Shown here: piece after piece, positions 1 through 5,146 of the stretch | Numbering within the stretch: position 1 is the stretch's first letter | Layout: each line of letters opens with the position of its first letter | Source: an uncultured Ruminococcus sp. | GTDB lineage: Bacteria; Bacillota; Clostridia; Oscillospirales; Acutalibacteraceae | DNA: 5,146 nucleotides | Reading direction: 5' to 3' | NCBI GenBank assembly: GCA_902773165.1 | Contig: CACYDO010000182.1 | Location: 1-5,146, forward strand | Translations under genes and position numbers: made by a program | The notes under the pieces: generated by a model | Database searches by the model: none | Told to the model about the DNA's origin: nothing | What the model saw: the letters and a program-made list of their open reading frames with translations, nothing else

Positions 1-48
1 ATACTCGATCTTTTTGACCCTGTGGATTGGCTGACGGTGTTGGATTAA
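1..48 (+). CDS. C-terminal end of an unidentified upstream gene (partial)
   Basis: The window opens in an open frame read from base 1. It encodes ILDLFDPVDWLTVLD and stops at TAA 46-48. The other two forward frames stop earlier, at 32-34 and 15-17. The tail is acidic and hydrophobic and contains a Trp. Fifteen residues are too few to assign a family, and it does not resemble the ending of any leucine-pathway enzyme I recognise. An AT-rich gap of about 80 nt with its own promoter separates it from leuC, so it is probably not the first gene of the leu operon. A chance open frame cannot be excluded. Confidence 0.35.
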   Translation: MLDLFDPVDWLTVLD

Positions 49-67
49 ATAAATTTATATTTTCCTC

Positions 68-96
68 TTTACCGCAAACGAAAAACGGTGTATAAT
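68..96 (+). promoter_or_regulatory. Sigma-A-type promoter of leuCDB
   Basis: The -35 is TTTACC (68-73, four of six matches to TTGACA). A 17-bp spacer follows, then a perfect -10 TATAAT (91-96). Transcription should begin near base 103, giving a leader of about 27 nt before the leuC ATG. That is too short for a T-box, a leader peptide or an attenuator, so control would have to act at the promoter or on the enzymes. The short inverted repeat ACCG/CGGT (71-74 and 86-89) lies across the spacer, but it is too short to call an operator. Confidence 0.7.
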
Positions 97-116
97 AATA
101 TATTAATGAAAAGAAA

Positions 117-122
117 AAGGAG
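117..122 (+). promoter_or_regulatory. Ribosome binding site that fixes the leuC start
   Basis: AAGGAG lies 7 nt before ATG 130. This favours that start over GTG 88 and ATG 106, which lie upstream in the same frame without a usable Shine-Dalgarno sequence. GTG 88 also overlaps the promoter and lies before the predicted transcription start. ATG codons at 136 and 142 are spaced less well. Confidence 0.8.
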
Positions 123-129
123 TACAATT

Positions 130-1395
130 ATGGGTATGACAATGACTCAAAAGATCCTCGCAGCAGGCGCGGGTCTTGAAAAGGTAGTGCCGGGTCAGCT
201 TATCAGAGTTAAGCTGAGCCTTGTTCTCGGCAATGACATTACCACTCCCGTTGCGATCAATGAGTTTGAGAAAAACGGCTTTAACGGCGTTTTCGATAAG
301 TCTAAGATCGCTATGGTAATGGATCACTTTGTTCCTAATAAGGACATCAAGGCGGCTCAGCAAACTCAGCAGTGCCGCTGCTTCGCCGGAAAGTTCGATA
401 TTGACAATTATTTCGACGTCGGCGAAATGGGTATCGAGCATGCGCTTCTTCCTGAAAAAGGTCTTGTAGCTCCCGGCGATATCGTTATCGGAGCAGATTC
501 CCACACCTGCACATACGGTGCGATCGGCGCGTTCTCAACGGGCGTAGGCTCCACCGATATGGCGGCAGGTATGGCTACGGGTGAAGCTTGGTTTAAGGTT
601 CCGGAAGCAATTAAGTTTAACTTAAAGGGCAAGCTGAAGCCTTACGTTTCGGGCAAGGACGTTATTCTCTTCATCATAGGCAAGATCGGCGTTGACGGTG
701 CACTTTACAAATCTATGGAGTTTACAGGCGAGGGCGTTTCGGAGCTTTCTGTAGACGACAGACTTTGTATTTCTAATATGGCAATCGAAGCAGGCGCTAA
801 GAACGGCATTTTTGAAGTTGACGATCAGACGCTTGCTTATGTTAACGAGAGAGTTGACAGACCGTATACCGTTTATAAGGCGGACGATGACGCTGAGTAT
901 GAGAGAGTTATAGATATTGATCTCGGCATGATCGACCCGACTGTTGCATGTCCTCATCTTCCCGAAAATACGGCTGACGCGTCGGCGCTTTCCGATGTGA
1001 AGATAGATCAGGTCGTTATCGGCTCATGCACAAACGGACGTATTTCCGATCTGCGCATTGCAGCAGAGATACTCAAGGGCAAGCACATTGCTAAGGGGAT
1101 CCGCTGCATCGTTATTCCGGCTACGCCTAAAATTTACCGCGAGGCTATGAAGGAAGGCTATATCGAAACCTTTATGGAAGCAGGCTGCGCCGTTTCTACA
1201 CCGACATGCGGTCCGTGCCTCGGCGGATATATGGGTATTCTTGCCGAGAATGAGGTCGCTGTTGCAACGACTAACAGAAACTTTGTCGGCAGAATGGGTC
1301 ATGTAACGTCTAAGATCTATCTTGCAAGCCCTGCAGTAGCTGCGGCAAGCGCGCTCACAGGCGTTATAACCGACCCGAGAAGCATTGCGCAGTAA
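130..1395 (+). CDS. leuC: 3-isopropylmalate dehydratase, large subunit
   Basis: This is the catalytic large subunit of isopropylmalate isomerase. With LeuD it converts 2-isopropylmalate to 3-isopropylmalate via 2-isopropylmaleate in the cytoplasm. The 421-residue product belongs to the aconitase family. The [4Fe-4S] ligands are Cys300 in GSCTNGR, and Cys360 and Cys363 in CGPCLGG. Other family landmarks are MDHFVP (Asp65-His66), GADSHT (121-126) and NRNFVGRMG (382-390). The length fits the short archaeal/clostridial two-subunit type rather than the roughly 466-residue E. coli form. Short forms can be hard to tell from homoaconitase, but the adjacent leuD and leuB support the leucine role. ATG 130 is chosen from the AAGGAG at 117-122. 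The stop codon overlaps the leuD ribosome binding site, which suggests coupled translation. Confidence 0.96.
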   Translation: MGMTMTQKILAAGAGLEKVVPGQLIRVKLSLVLGNDITTPVAINEFEKNGFNGVFDKSKIAMVMDHFVPNKDIKAAQQTQQCRCFAGKFDIDNYFDVGEMGIEHALLPEKGLVAPGDIVIGADSHTCTYGAIGAFSTGVGSTDMAAGMATGEAWFKVPEAIKFNLKGKLKPYVSGKDVILFIIGKIGVDGALYKSMEFTGEGVSELSVDDRLCISNMAIEAGAKNGIFEVDDQTLAYVNERVDRPYTVYKADDDAEYERVIDIDLGMIDPTVACPHLPENTADASALSDVKIDQVVIGSCTNGRISDLRIAAEILKGKHIAKGIRCIVIPATPKIYREAMKEGYIETFMEAGCAVSTPTCGPCLGGYMGILAENEVAVATTNRNFVGRMGHVTSKIYLASPAVAAASALTGVITDPRSIAQ

Positions 1396-1400
1396 AGGAG
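1395..1400 (+). promoter_or_regulatory. leuD ribosome binding site overlapping the leuC stop
   Basis: AAGGAG begins at the last base of the leuC TAA (1393-1395) and sits 8 nt before ATG 1409. It selects ATG 1409 over the in-frame TTG at 1385, which would overlap leuC. A ribosome terminating on leuC would clear or reuse this site, so the two isomerase subunits are probably made in step. Confidence 0.8.
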
Positions 1401-1408
1401 TGGAGAAT

Positions 1409-1906
1409 ATGAATGCAAAGGGTACTGTACATAAGTACGGCAATAATATAGATACCGACGTTATTATCCCTGCAAGATACCTCAATACGGCAGATCACAG
1501 CGAGCTTGCAAAGCACTGCATGGAGGATATCGACACGGAGTTTGTCAATAAGGTTTCAAAGGGCGATATCATGGTAGGCGGAGCGAATTTCGGCTGCGGT
1601 TCTTCTCGTGAGCATGCGCCGATAGCAATTAAAGCTTCGGGAATCGACTGCGTTATCGCAAAAAGCTTCGCAAGAATTTTTTACAGAAACGCTATCAATA
1701 TCGGTCTTGCTATTCTTGAATGCCCCGAGGCAAGCGAGAAAATCGACAACGGCGATACAGTTAGTATTGACTTTGATACCGGTATAATATACAATGAAAC
1801 TAAGGGAGAGCAGTATCAGGCTCAGCCCTTCCCGGAGTTTATCAAGGAGATCATCAGAGCAAACGGTCTTCTGAATTCCATAAAGAATAAAGCCGAAAAC
1901 CAATAA
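1409..1906 (+). CDS. leuD: 3-isopropylmalate dehydratase, small subunit
   Basis: This 165-residue swivel-domain subunit pairs with LeuC to complete the isopropylmalate isomerase active site. The aconitase C-terminal fold shows in NNIDTDVIIPARYL (12-25), NFGCGSSREHAP (60-71, the substrate-binding segment with Ser65-Ser66-Arg67) and AKSFARIFYRNAINIGL (84-100). The substrate-recognition loop reads YLNT (24-27). In the archaeal enzymes, as I recall, YLRT goes with homoaconitase and YLVY with isopropylmalate isomerase. YLNT is neither, but I believe it is common in clostridial LeuD. The length fits the short stand-alone small subunit, not the roughly 200-residue E. coli type. It lies 13 nt after leuC and 48 nt before leuB. 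A weak inverted repeat (GCCGA 1892-1896, TCGGC 1910-1914) spans its stop codon. Confidence 0.95.
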   Translation: MNAKGTVHKYGNNIDTDVIIPARYLNTADHSELAKHCMEDIDTEFVNKVSKGDIMVGGANFGCGSSREHAPIAIKASGIDCVIAKSFARIFYRNAINIGLAILECPEASEKIDNGDTVSIDFDTGIIYNETKGEQYQAQPFPEFIKEIIRANGLLNSIKNKAENQ

Positions 1907-1954
1907 GGCTCGGCGTGTGATGCTTTAAGAGTATGGTAAAAAAGGTGAAGAAAA

Positions 1955-3034
1955 ATGAATAAGAAAATAACAGTTCTCAAGGGCGACGGTATTGGTCCGG
2001 AGATCGTCAACGAGGCTTTGAAGGTACTCGATAAGATCGGCGAAAAGTACGGTCATACCTTTGAGAAGGATTACGTAGATATCGGCGGTGCGTCGATCGA
2101 CAAGTACGGTGTGCCAATCACAGACGAAGGTCTTGAACGCTGCAAAAACTGCGACAGCGTTCTTCTCGGAGCTGTCGGCGGACCTAAGTGGGATACGATC
2201 GACCCGGCAAAACGACCCGAAAAAGCGCTTCTTAAAGTAAGAGCAGAGCTCGGTTTGTTTGCAAATCTGCGCCCGACAAAAATGTTCGGTCAGCTCAAAG
2301 AAGCTTCTCCGCTTAAAGATACCGGAATTAAGGACGGTCTTGACCTCATGATCGTAAGAGAGCTTACGGGAGGTATCTATTTTGGTGAGCATAAGACGTT
2401 TGAACAGGACGGCGAAGAGGCTGCTTCCGACCTGATGTTCTATTCTGAGCATGAGATCGAAAGAATCGGCAGAGTTGCTTTTGAAGCTGCGCGCAAGAGA
2501 GGAAAGAAGGTTCACTCGGTAGATAAGGCAAATGTTCTCGATTCCTCTAAGCTCTGGAGAAAGGTAATGCACAAACTCTCAGAGGAGTACAGCGACGTTG
2601 AATACAGCGATATTCTCGTTGACAATACCGCTATGCAGCTCGTAAGAAATCCCGGTCAGTTTGACGTTATCGTAACGGAGAATATGTTCGGAGATATCCT
2701 TTCCGATGAAGCAAGCATGCTGACAGGTTCAATCGGAATGATGCCTTCTGCAAGCCTTTCTTCAACAACTCTCGGAATGTATGAGCCTATCCATGGTTCT
2801 GCACCCGATATTGCAGGTCAGAACATTGCCAATCCGCTCGGAACAATTCTTTCAGTCGCAATGATGCTGCGCTACTCATTCGATATGATCGAAGAAGCAG
2901 ACGACATTGAAAGAGCAGTCAACGCAGTTCTCGATAAGGGCTACAGAACAGGCGATATCGCAGGAAAGAACGCAGACGTTAAGAAGGTAACGTGCAGCGA
3001 AATGGGCAACCTTGTCTGCGCGGAATTGATGTAA
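1955..3034 (+). CDS. leuB: 3-isopropylmalate dehydrogenase
   Basis: LeuB carries out NAD-dependent oxidation and decarboxylation of 3-isopropylmalate towards 2-oxoisocaproate, in the cytoplasm, normally as a metal-dependent dimer. The 359 residues match the usual family length. KGDGIGPEI (9-17) opens the protein. The substrate-binding arginines are Arg96, Arg106 and Arg135. The catalytic pair is Tyr142 (in GGIYFGEH) and Lys191 (VDKANVL). Metal-binding aspartates are Asp223, Asp247 and Asp251, the last two inside the isocitrate/isopropylmalate dehydrogenase signature that begins NMFGD at 243. Asp285 in HGSAPDIAG indicates NAD rather than NADP. These assignments come from the Thermus enzyme family as I remember it. 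ATG 1955 follows an AAAGGTGA site (1941-1948). No convincing terminator follows directly. Confidence 0.97.
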   Translation: MNKKITVLKGDGIGPEIVNEALKVLDKIGEKYGHTFEKDYVDIGGASIDKYGVPITDEGLERCKNCDSVLLGAVGGPKWDTIDPAKRPEKALLKVRAELGLFANLRPTKMFGQLKEASPLKDTGIKDGLDLMIVRELTGGIYFGEHKTFEQDGEEAASDLMFYSEHEIERIGRVAFEAARKRGKKVHSVDKANVLDSSKLWRKVMHKLSEEYSDVEYSDILVDNTAMQLVRNPGQFDVIVTENMFGDILSDEASMLTGSIGMMPSASLSSTTLGMYEPIHGSAPDIAGQNIANPLGTILSVAMMLRYSFDMIEEADDIERAVNAVLDKGYRTGDIAGKNADVKKVTCSEMGNLVCAELM

Positions 3035-3109
3035 ACCATAAATTCTTACAATTACTAATTGGGCGATTAAATAATTCAATACGATTATCGTGAAACGTTA
3101 TGAAAAGCT

Positions 3110-3242
3110 TTGCCGGGGTGCAGTGGCGCGCAGCGCCCCGCACCAAAAGCCCCCTCCCTTCCCTGACGGAGGGAAAGAAGGGGGGGAGGTTGGGTGGCGA
3201 AAGTGAGGAGCAGTTTTTTACGATGATTTAGTTAGTTGCCGG
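3110..3242 (+). repeat. GC-rich imperfect palindromic intergenic element
   Basis: Bases 3111-3210 are 69% G+C, against about 28% in 3035-3110, and the segment has no credible gene. Hairpin one (3117-3144) pairs GGTGC with GCACC outside and GGCGC (3125-3129) with GCGCC (3133-3137) around a GCA loop. Hairpin two pairs CCCTTCCCT (3156-3164) with AGGG (3170-3173) and AAGGG (3178-3182) around a GACGG loop, with an AAAG bulge and weaker outer C/G pairing from 3150 to about 3188. The block lies between TTGCCGGGGT (3110-3119) and TTGCCGGAGT (3236-3245). It looks like the short GC-rich palindromic repeats scattered between genes in some gut Clostridia, but only one copy is visible here. The T6 run at 3214-3219 is about 25 nt beyond hairpin two, too far for a normal intrinsic terminator. 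It could still stabilise or process the leuB 3' end. Confidence 0.5.
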
Positions 3243-3264
3243 AGTATTAATTACCAACTATTAT
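3236..3264 (+). promoter_or_regulatory. Sigma-A-type promoter of ilvA
   Basis: TTGCCG (3236-3241, four of six matches to TTGACA) is followed by exactly 17 bp and TATTAT (3259-3264, five of six matches to TATAAT). The start point would be near 3271, leaving a short leader of about 34 nt before ATG 3305. The -35 is part of the downstream TTGCCGG copy that borders the GC-rich element. With this promoter, ilvA and the genes after it can be expressed independently of leuCDB. I see no T-box features in the leader. Confidence 0.6.
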
Positions 3265-3288
3265 ACAAAAAATATGACAGCCTGCCCG

Positions 3289-3294
3289 GGGAGG
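3289..3294 (+). promoter_or_regulatory. Ribosome binding site that decides the ilvA start
   Basis: GGGAGG ends 1 nt before the first in-frame ATG (3296), too close for initiation, but 10 nt before ATG 3305. The second ATG is therefore the likelier start, and the product loses the three extra residues Met-Arg-Glu. Confidence 0.6.
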
Positions 3295-3304
3295 AATGAG
3301 GGAA

Positions 3305-4501
3305 ATGGTACAGCTTGAAAATGTATATCAAGCGGCATTTGCACTTAAAAGTATTATAAGAAATACGGAGTTGATAAAAGCACCGAAGATCAACCCCGAT
3401 GTTAATTTGTACATAAAGCCGGAGAATCTTCAGATAACCGGTTCGTTTAAGGTAAGAGGTGCAGCGTATAAAATATCAAGACTGACAGAAGAGGAAAAGG
3501 CAAGAGGCGTTATCGCCTGTTCCGCAGGAAACCATGCTCAGGGCGTTGCTCTTGCAGCGGCTCGCCACAACATTAAATCCGTTATCTGCCTGCCTGATAT
3601 CGCTCCGATCTCAAAGGTTGAAGCTACGCGTTCATACGGCGCTCAGATAGAGCTTGTAAACGGCGTTTACGATGACGCTTATCAGCGTGCACTCCAGCTT
3701 AAAGACGAGATGGGGTATACATTTATTCACCCGTTCGACGACGACGCTGTAATTGCGGGTCAGGGTACTATCGCGATCGAGATACTCAATGAGAATCCCG
3801 ACGTAGAAGCAATCGTTGTTCCGGTAGGCGGCGGCGGTCTTATTTCCGGTATCGCCTATGCAGTCAAAATGCTGCGCCCCGATGTTAAGGTTTACGGCGT
3901 TCAGGCAGCAGGCGCTCCGTCTATGGTGAATTCCGTGAACGAGGGTCATATCCTTACGCTTGACAGCGTTCATACCTTTGCAGACGGTATCTCCGTTAAG
4001 CAGCCAGGAGAAAATACATTTGCTATTTGCAGTAAATATGTTGACGATCTCGTTACGGTGACGGACGATGAAACTGCCAACGCAATTCTTGCACTGATGG
4101 AAAATCAGAAGCTCGTTGCCGAGGGTGCAGGCGCTGTTTCCGTTGCGGCAGTTATGTTCAATAAGCTTCCCGTAAAGGGAAAGAATACCGTATGCGTCGT
4201 TTCTGGCGGTAATGTGGACGTAACTATTCTGTCAAGAATTATTGACAGAGGTCTTCTTAAATCGGGCAGACTTGAAAAGCTGTCTATTCATCTTACAGAT
4301 AAGCCCGGTCAGCTCAGAGATATGTCGGCTATTATCGCGGAAGCCGGTGCAAACATCGTTTCTGTTAACTATGAGCATGCCGAAAAGGGCAGCGACGTTA
4401 ACAGCTGCATTATCAGGATCGAGCTTGAAACAAAGGACAGAGCGCATATCAAGCAGGTTCGCTCAGCACTCGCCGCAGAGGGATTCAATATACTCAATTA
4501 A
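3305..4501 (+). CDS. ilvA: Threonine ammonia-lyase with C-terminal ACT-type domain
   Basis: A PLP enzyme that deaminates threonine to 2-iminobutyrate/2-oxobutyrate, the first step towards isoleucine; many relatives also act on serine. The 398-residue product has a fold-type II catalytic domain. Lys49 in GSFKVRG forms the PLP Schiff base. SAGNHAQG (73-80) binds the substrate, GGGGL (175-179) holds the PLP phosphate, and Ser300 in SGGN contacts the ring nitrogen. A single ACT-like domain follows from about residue 325 (LSIHLTDKPGQL). This is the medium form, between ACT-less TdcB and the roughly 510-residue biosynthetic IlvA with two regulatory lobes. Whether the ACT domain senses isoleucine, valine or something else cannot be read from sequence. 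Placement beside ridA and ilvB argues for a biosynthetic role. A start at 3296 (401 residues) is possible but badly spaced from the Shine-Dalgarno sequence. Confidence 0.93.
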   Translation: MVQLENVYQAAFALKSIIRNTELIKAPKINPDVNLYIKPENLQITGSFKVRGAAYKISRLTEEEKARGVIACSAGNHAQGVALAAARHNIKSVICLPDIAPISKVEATRSYGAQIELVNGVYDDAYQRALQLKDEMGYTFIHPFDDDAVIAGQGTIAIEILNENPDVEAIVVPVGGGGLISGIAYAVKMLRPDVKVYGVQAAGAPSMVNSVNEGHILTLDSVHTFADGISVKQPGENTFAICSKYVDDLVTVTDDETANAILALMENQKLVAEGAGAVSVAAVMFNKLPVKGKNTVCVVSGGNVDVTILSRIIDRGLLKSGRLEKLSIHLTDKPGQLRDMSAIIAEAGANIVSVNYEHAEKGSDVNSCIIRIELETKDRAHIKQVRSALAAEGFNILN

Positions 4502-4592
4502 AATTTCTATATTATAATATTTATATTAGTTGTGCGCATAGGCTATTTTGGTTTAGTTATTTGCGCTTTATCAAAGAAAAGGGGTAATAACA
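4502..4592 (+). other. AT-rich spacer between ilvA and ridA, possible weak promoter
   Basis: This 91-nt gap contains TATAAT (4513-4518) inside a perfect 12-bp palindrome, ATATTATAATAT (4509-4520). No good -35 lies 16-18 bp upstream (the hexamers there read ATACTC or similar). A second inverted repeat, GCGCA (4534-4538) and TGCGC (4562-4566), has a 23-nt loop and no T run, so it is not a terminator. Read-through from ilvA into ridA is the simplest expectation, perhaps with an extra weak start here. Confidence 0.3.
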
Positions 4593-4967
4593 ATGGCAGA
4601 GAAAGTATATACAAAAAACGCGCCCGACGCTATCGGACCGTATTCTCAGGCAGTAAAGGTCGGCTCGCTCGTATTTACGTCGGGTCAGATCGCTATAAAC
4701 CCGGCTACGGGCGCAGTTGAAGCAGAGGGCATCGAAGCTCAGACAGAGCAGGTATGCAAAAACCTCGGCGCCGTTCTCGCAGAAGCAGGCAGCAGCCTTG
4801 ACAAAGCGGTAAAAACTGTTTGCTTCCTCGCAGATATGGGCGATTTCGCAGCGTTCAACGAGGTATACGGCAAATACTTTACATCAAAGCCTGCACGCTC
4901 CTGCGTAGCGGTAAAAACTCTTCCGAAAAACGTACTCGTTGAGGTTGAGGTTATCGCAGAGCTTTGA
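4593..4967 (+). CDS. ridA: RidA family reactive intermediate/imine deaminase
   Basis: RidA (YjgF/YER057c/UK114 family) speeds hydrolysis of enamines and imines such as 2-aminoacrylate and 2-iminobutyrate, which PLP lyases like IlvA release. This yields 2-oxobutyrate or pyruvate and ammonia, and protects PLP enzymes from damage. The 124 residues match the family's usual size as a cytoplasmic trimer. Family marks are IGPYSQA (14-20, with Tyr17), FTSGQIAINPATG (28-40), and Arg102 in PARSCVAV, the Arg equivalent to E. coli Arg105 that grips the substrate carboxylate. Glu117 and Glu119 lie in the C-terminal VEVEVIAEL. The start ATG is 8 nt after AAAAGGGG (4577-4584). Tandem in-frame stops, TGA and TAA, end the gene. 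Its position between ilvA and ilvB matches its chemistry. Confidence 0.95.
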   Translation: MAEKVYTKNAPDAIGPYSQAVKVGSLVFTSGQIAINPATGAVEAEGIEAQTEQVCKNLGAVLAEAGSSLDKAVKTVCFLADMGDFAAFNEVYGKYFTSKPARSCVAVKTLPKNVLVEVEVIAEL

Positions 4968-5012
4968 TAATGTAAGCAAGGGCTACAATCCATAAAGAAA
5001 GGATCGATAAGA

Positions 5013-5146
5013 ATGGTTTTAAACGGTTCACAGATATTGGCTAACGTTCTCCTCGAAAACGAAGTAGATACTATCTTCGGTTATCCGGGCGGTGCAGTTC
5101 TCAATATCTATGACGCACTTTATGAATACAGCGATAAGATAACTCA
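5013..5146 (+). CDS. ilvB: Acetolactate synthase, large catalytic subunit (5' partial)
   Basis: The first 44 codons of a thiamine-diphosphate enzyme that condenses two pyruvates to 2-acetolactate, or pyruvate with 2-oxobutyrate to 2-aceto-2-hydroxybutyrate. The visible N-terminus has the typical MVLNGSQILANVLLENEV opening and then FGYPGGAVLNIYDALYE (24-40), highly characteristic of biosynthetic acetolactate synthase large subunits. The catalytic Glu, expected in a following RHEQGA motif, lies just past the window end, so activity cannot be judged. ATG 5013 follows AAAGGA (4998-5003) with 9 nt spacing. The 45-nt gap after ridA has no terminator or promoter I can support, so the two are probably co-transcribed. 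A regulatory subunit (ilvN) is not visible. Confidence 0.92.
   Translation, partial: MVLNGSQILANVLLENEVDTIFGYPGGAVLNIYDALYEYSDKIT

Noticed and set aside
622..957. Minus-strand open frames across leuC and the other genes
   Set aside because: They lie opposite conserved coding sequence with intact catalytic motifs, have no ribosome binding sites and resemble no protein family. They are shadows of the real genes.
1892..1914. Inverted repeat GCCGA/TCGGC across the leuD stop as a terminator or regulatory hairpin
   Set aside because: The stem is only 5 bp with a 13-nt loop and no T run, and leuB follows closely. Weak chance pairing is the simplest reading.
1933..1962. Tiny open frame MVKKVKKNE overlapping the leuB start
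   Set aside because: Only nine codons, no branched-chain codon enrichment and no strong ribosome binding site. It probably arises by chance from the purine-rich leuB ribosome binding region.
3081..3091. ACGATTATCGT dyad after leuB as an operator
   Set aside because: Half-sites are only five bases, the dyad is far from the ilvA promoter, and no second copy occurs near the leuC promoter.
3190..3219. GGGTGG followed by a T run, reminiscent of a T-box antiterminator and terminator
   Set aside because: The conserved TGGNACCGCG is absent. No stem I or specifier loop fits, no stem lies directly before the T6 run, and the ilvA promoter lies downstream, so its transcript would not include this segment.
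3150..3219. Intrinsic terminator after leuB
   Set aside because: The strong hairpin ends near 3188, but the T6 run begins at 3214, about 25 nt later, with non-T sequence between. That spacing does not fit a standard rho-independent terminator.
3100..3231. A 43-codon open frame (start MKSFAGVQW) spanning the GC-rich element
   Set aside because: It has no Shine-Dalgarno sequence, is coextensive with the palindromic hairpins, and has a low-complexity Gly/Lys/Pro/Glu composition. It looks like repeat DNA that happens to be open.

Overview
This window holds branched-chain amino acid biosynthesis genes, all on the + strand. In order they are leuC, leuD and leuB (leucine branch), then ilvA and ridA (entry to the isoleucine branch), then the first 44 codons of ilvB (acetolactate synthase, shared by valine, leucine and isoleucine). 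The short two-subunit isopropylmalate isomerase, strong AAGGAG-type ribosome binding sites, moderate base composition and very AT-rich spacers suggest an anaerobic Clostridia-type Firmicute. A Ruminococcus/Oscillospiraceae relative is my best guess, but that is inference from sequence style, not a database match.

Layout. Bases 1-48 probably end an unidentified upstream gene. A good sigma-A-type promoter (68-96) drives leuC with a leader of only about 27 nt, leaving no room for a T-box or peptide attenuator. leuC, leuD and leuB follow with gaps of 13 and 48 nt and look like one transcript. The 261-nt gap 3035-3295 is the only long non-coding stretch. It starts AT-rich, contains a 69% GC segment (3111-3210) with two imperfect hairpins, and ends in a second promoter (3236-3264) just before ilvA. 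A 91-nt AT-rich spacer separates ilvA from ridA, and 45 nt separate ridA from ilvB. I see no convincing intrinsic terminator anywhere.

How the genes work together. LeuC and LeuD isomerise 2-isopropylmalate to 3-isopropylmalate, and LeuB oxidises this to the precursor of 2-oxoisocaproate. IlvA deaminates threonine. The enamine/imine it releases is the classic substrate of RidA, which speeds hydrolysis to 2-oxobutyrate and limits reactive-imine damage. IlvB then condenses 2-oxobutyrate or pyruvate with a pyruvate-derived two-carbon unit. leuA, ilvC, ilvD, ilvN and a transaminase are not in the window.

I found no undescribed system. The genes are intact and carry their expected catalytic residues. 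The least explained element is the GC-rich palindromic segment between leuB and ilvA. It lies between two near-identical TTGCCGG(G/A)GT copies, one of which forms the -35 of the ilvA promoter.
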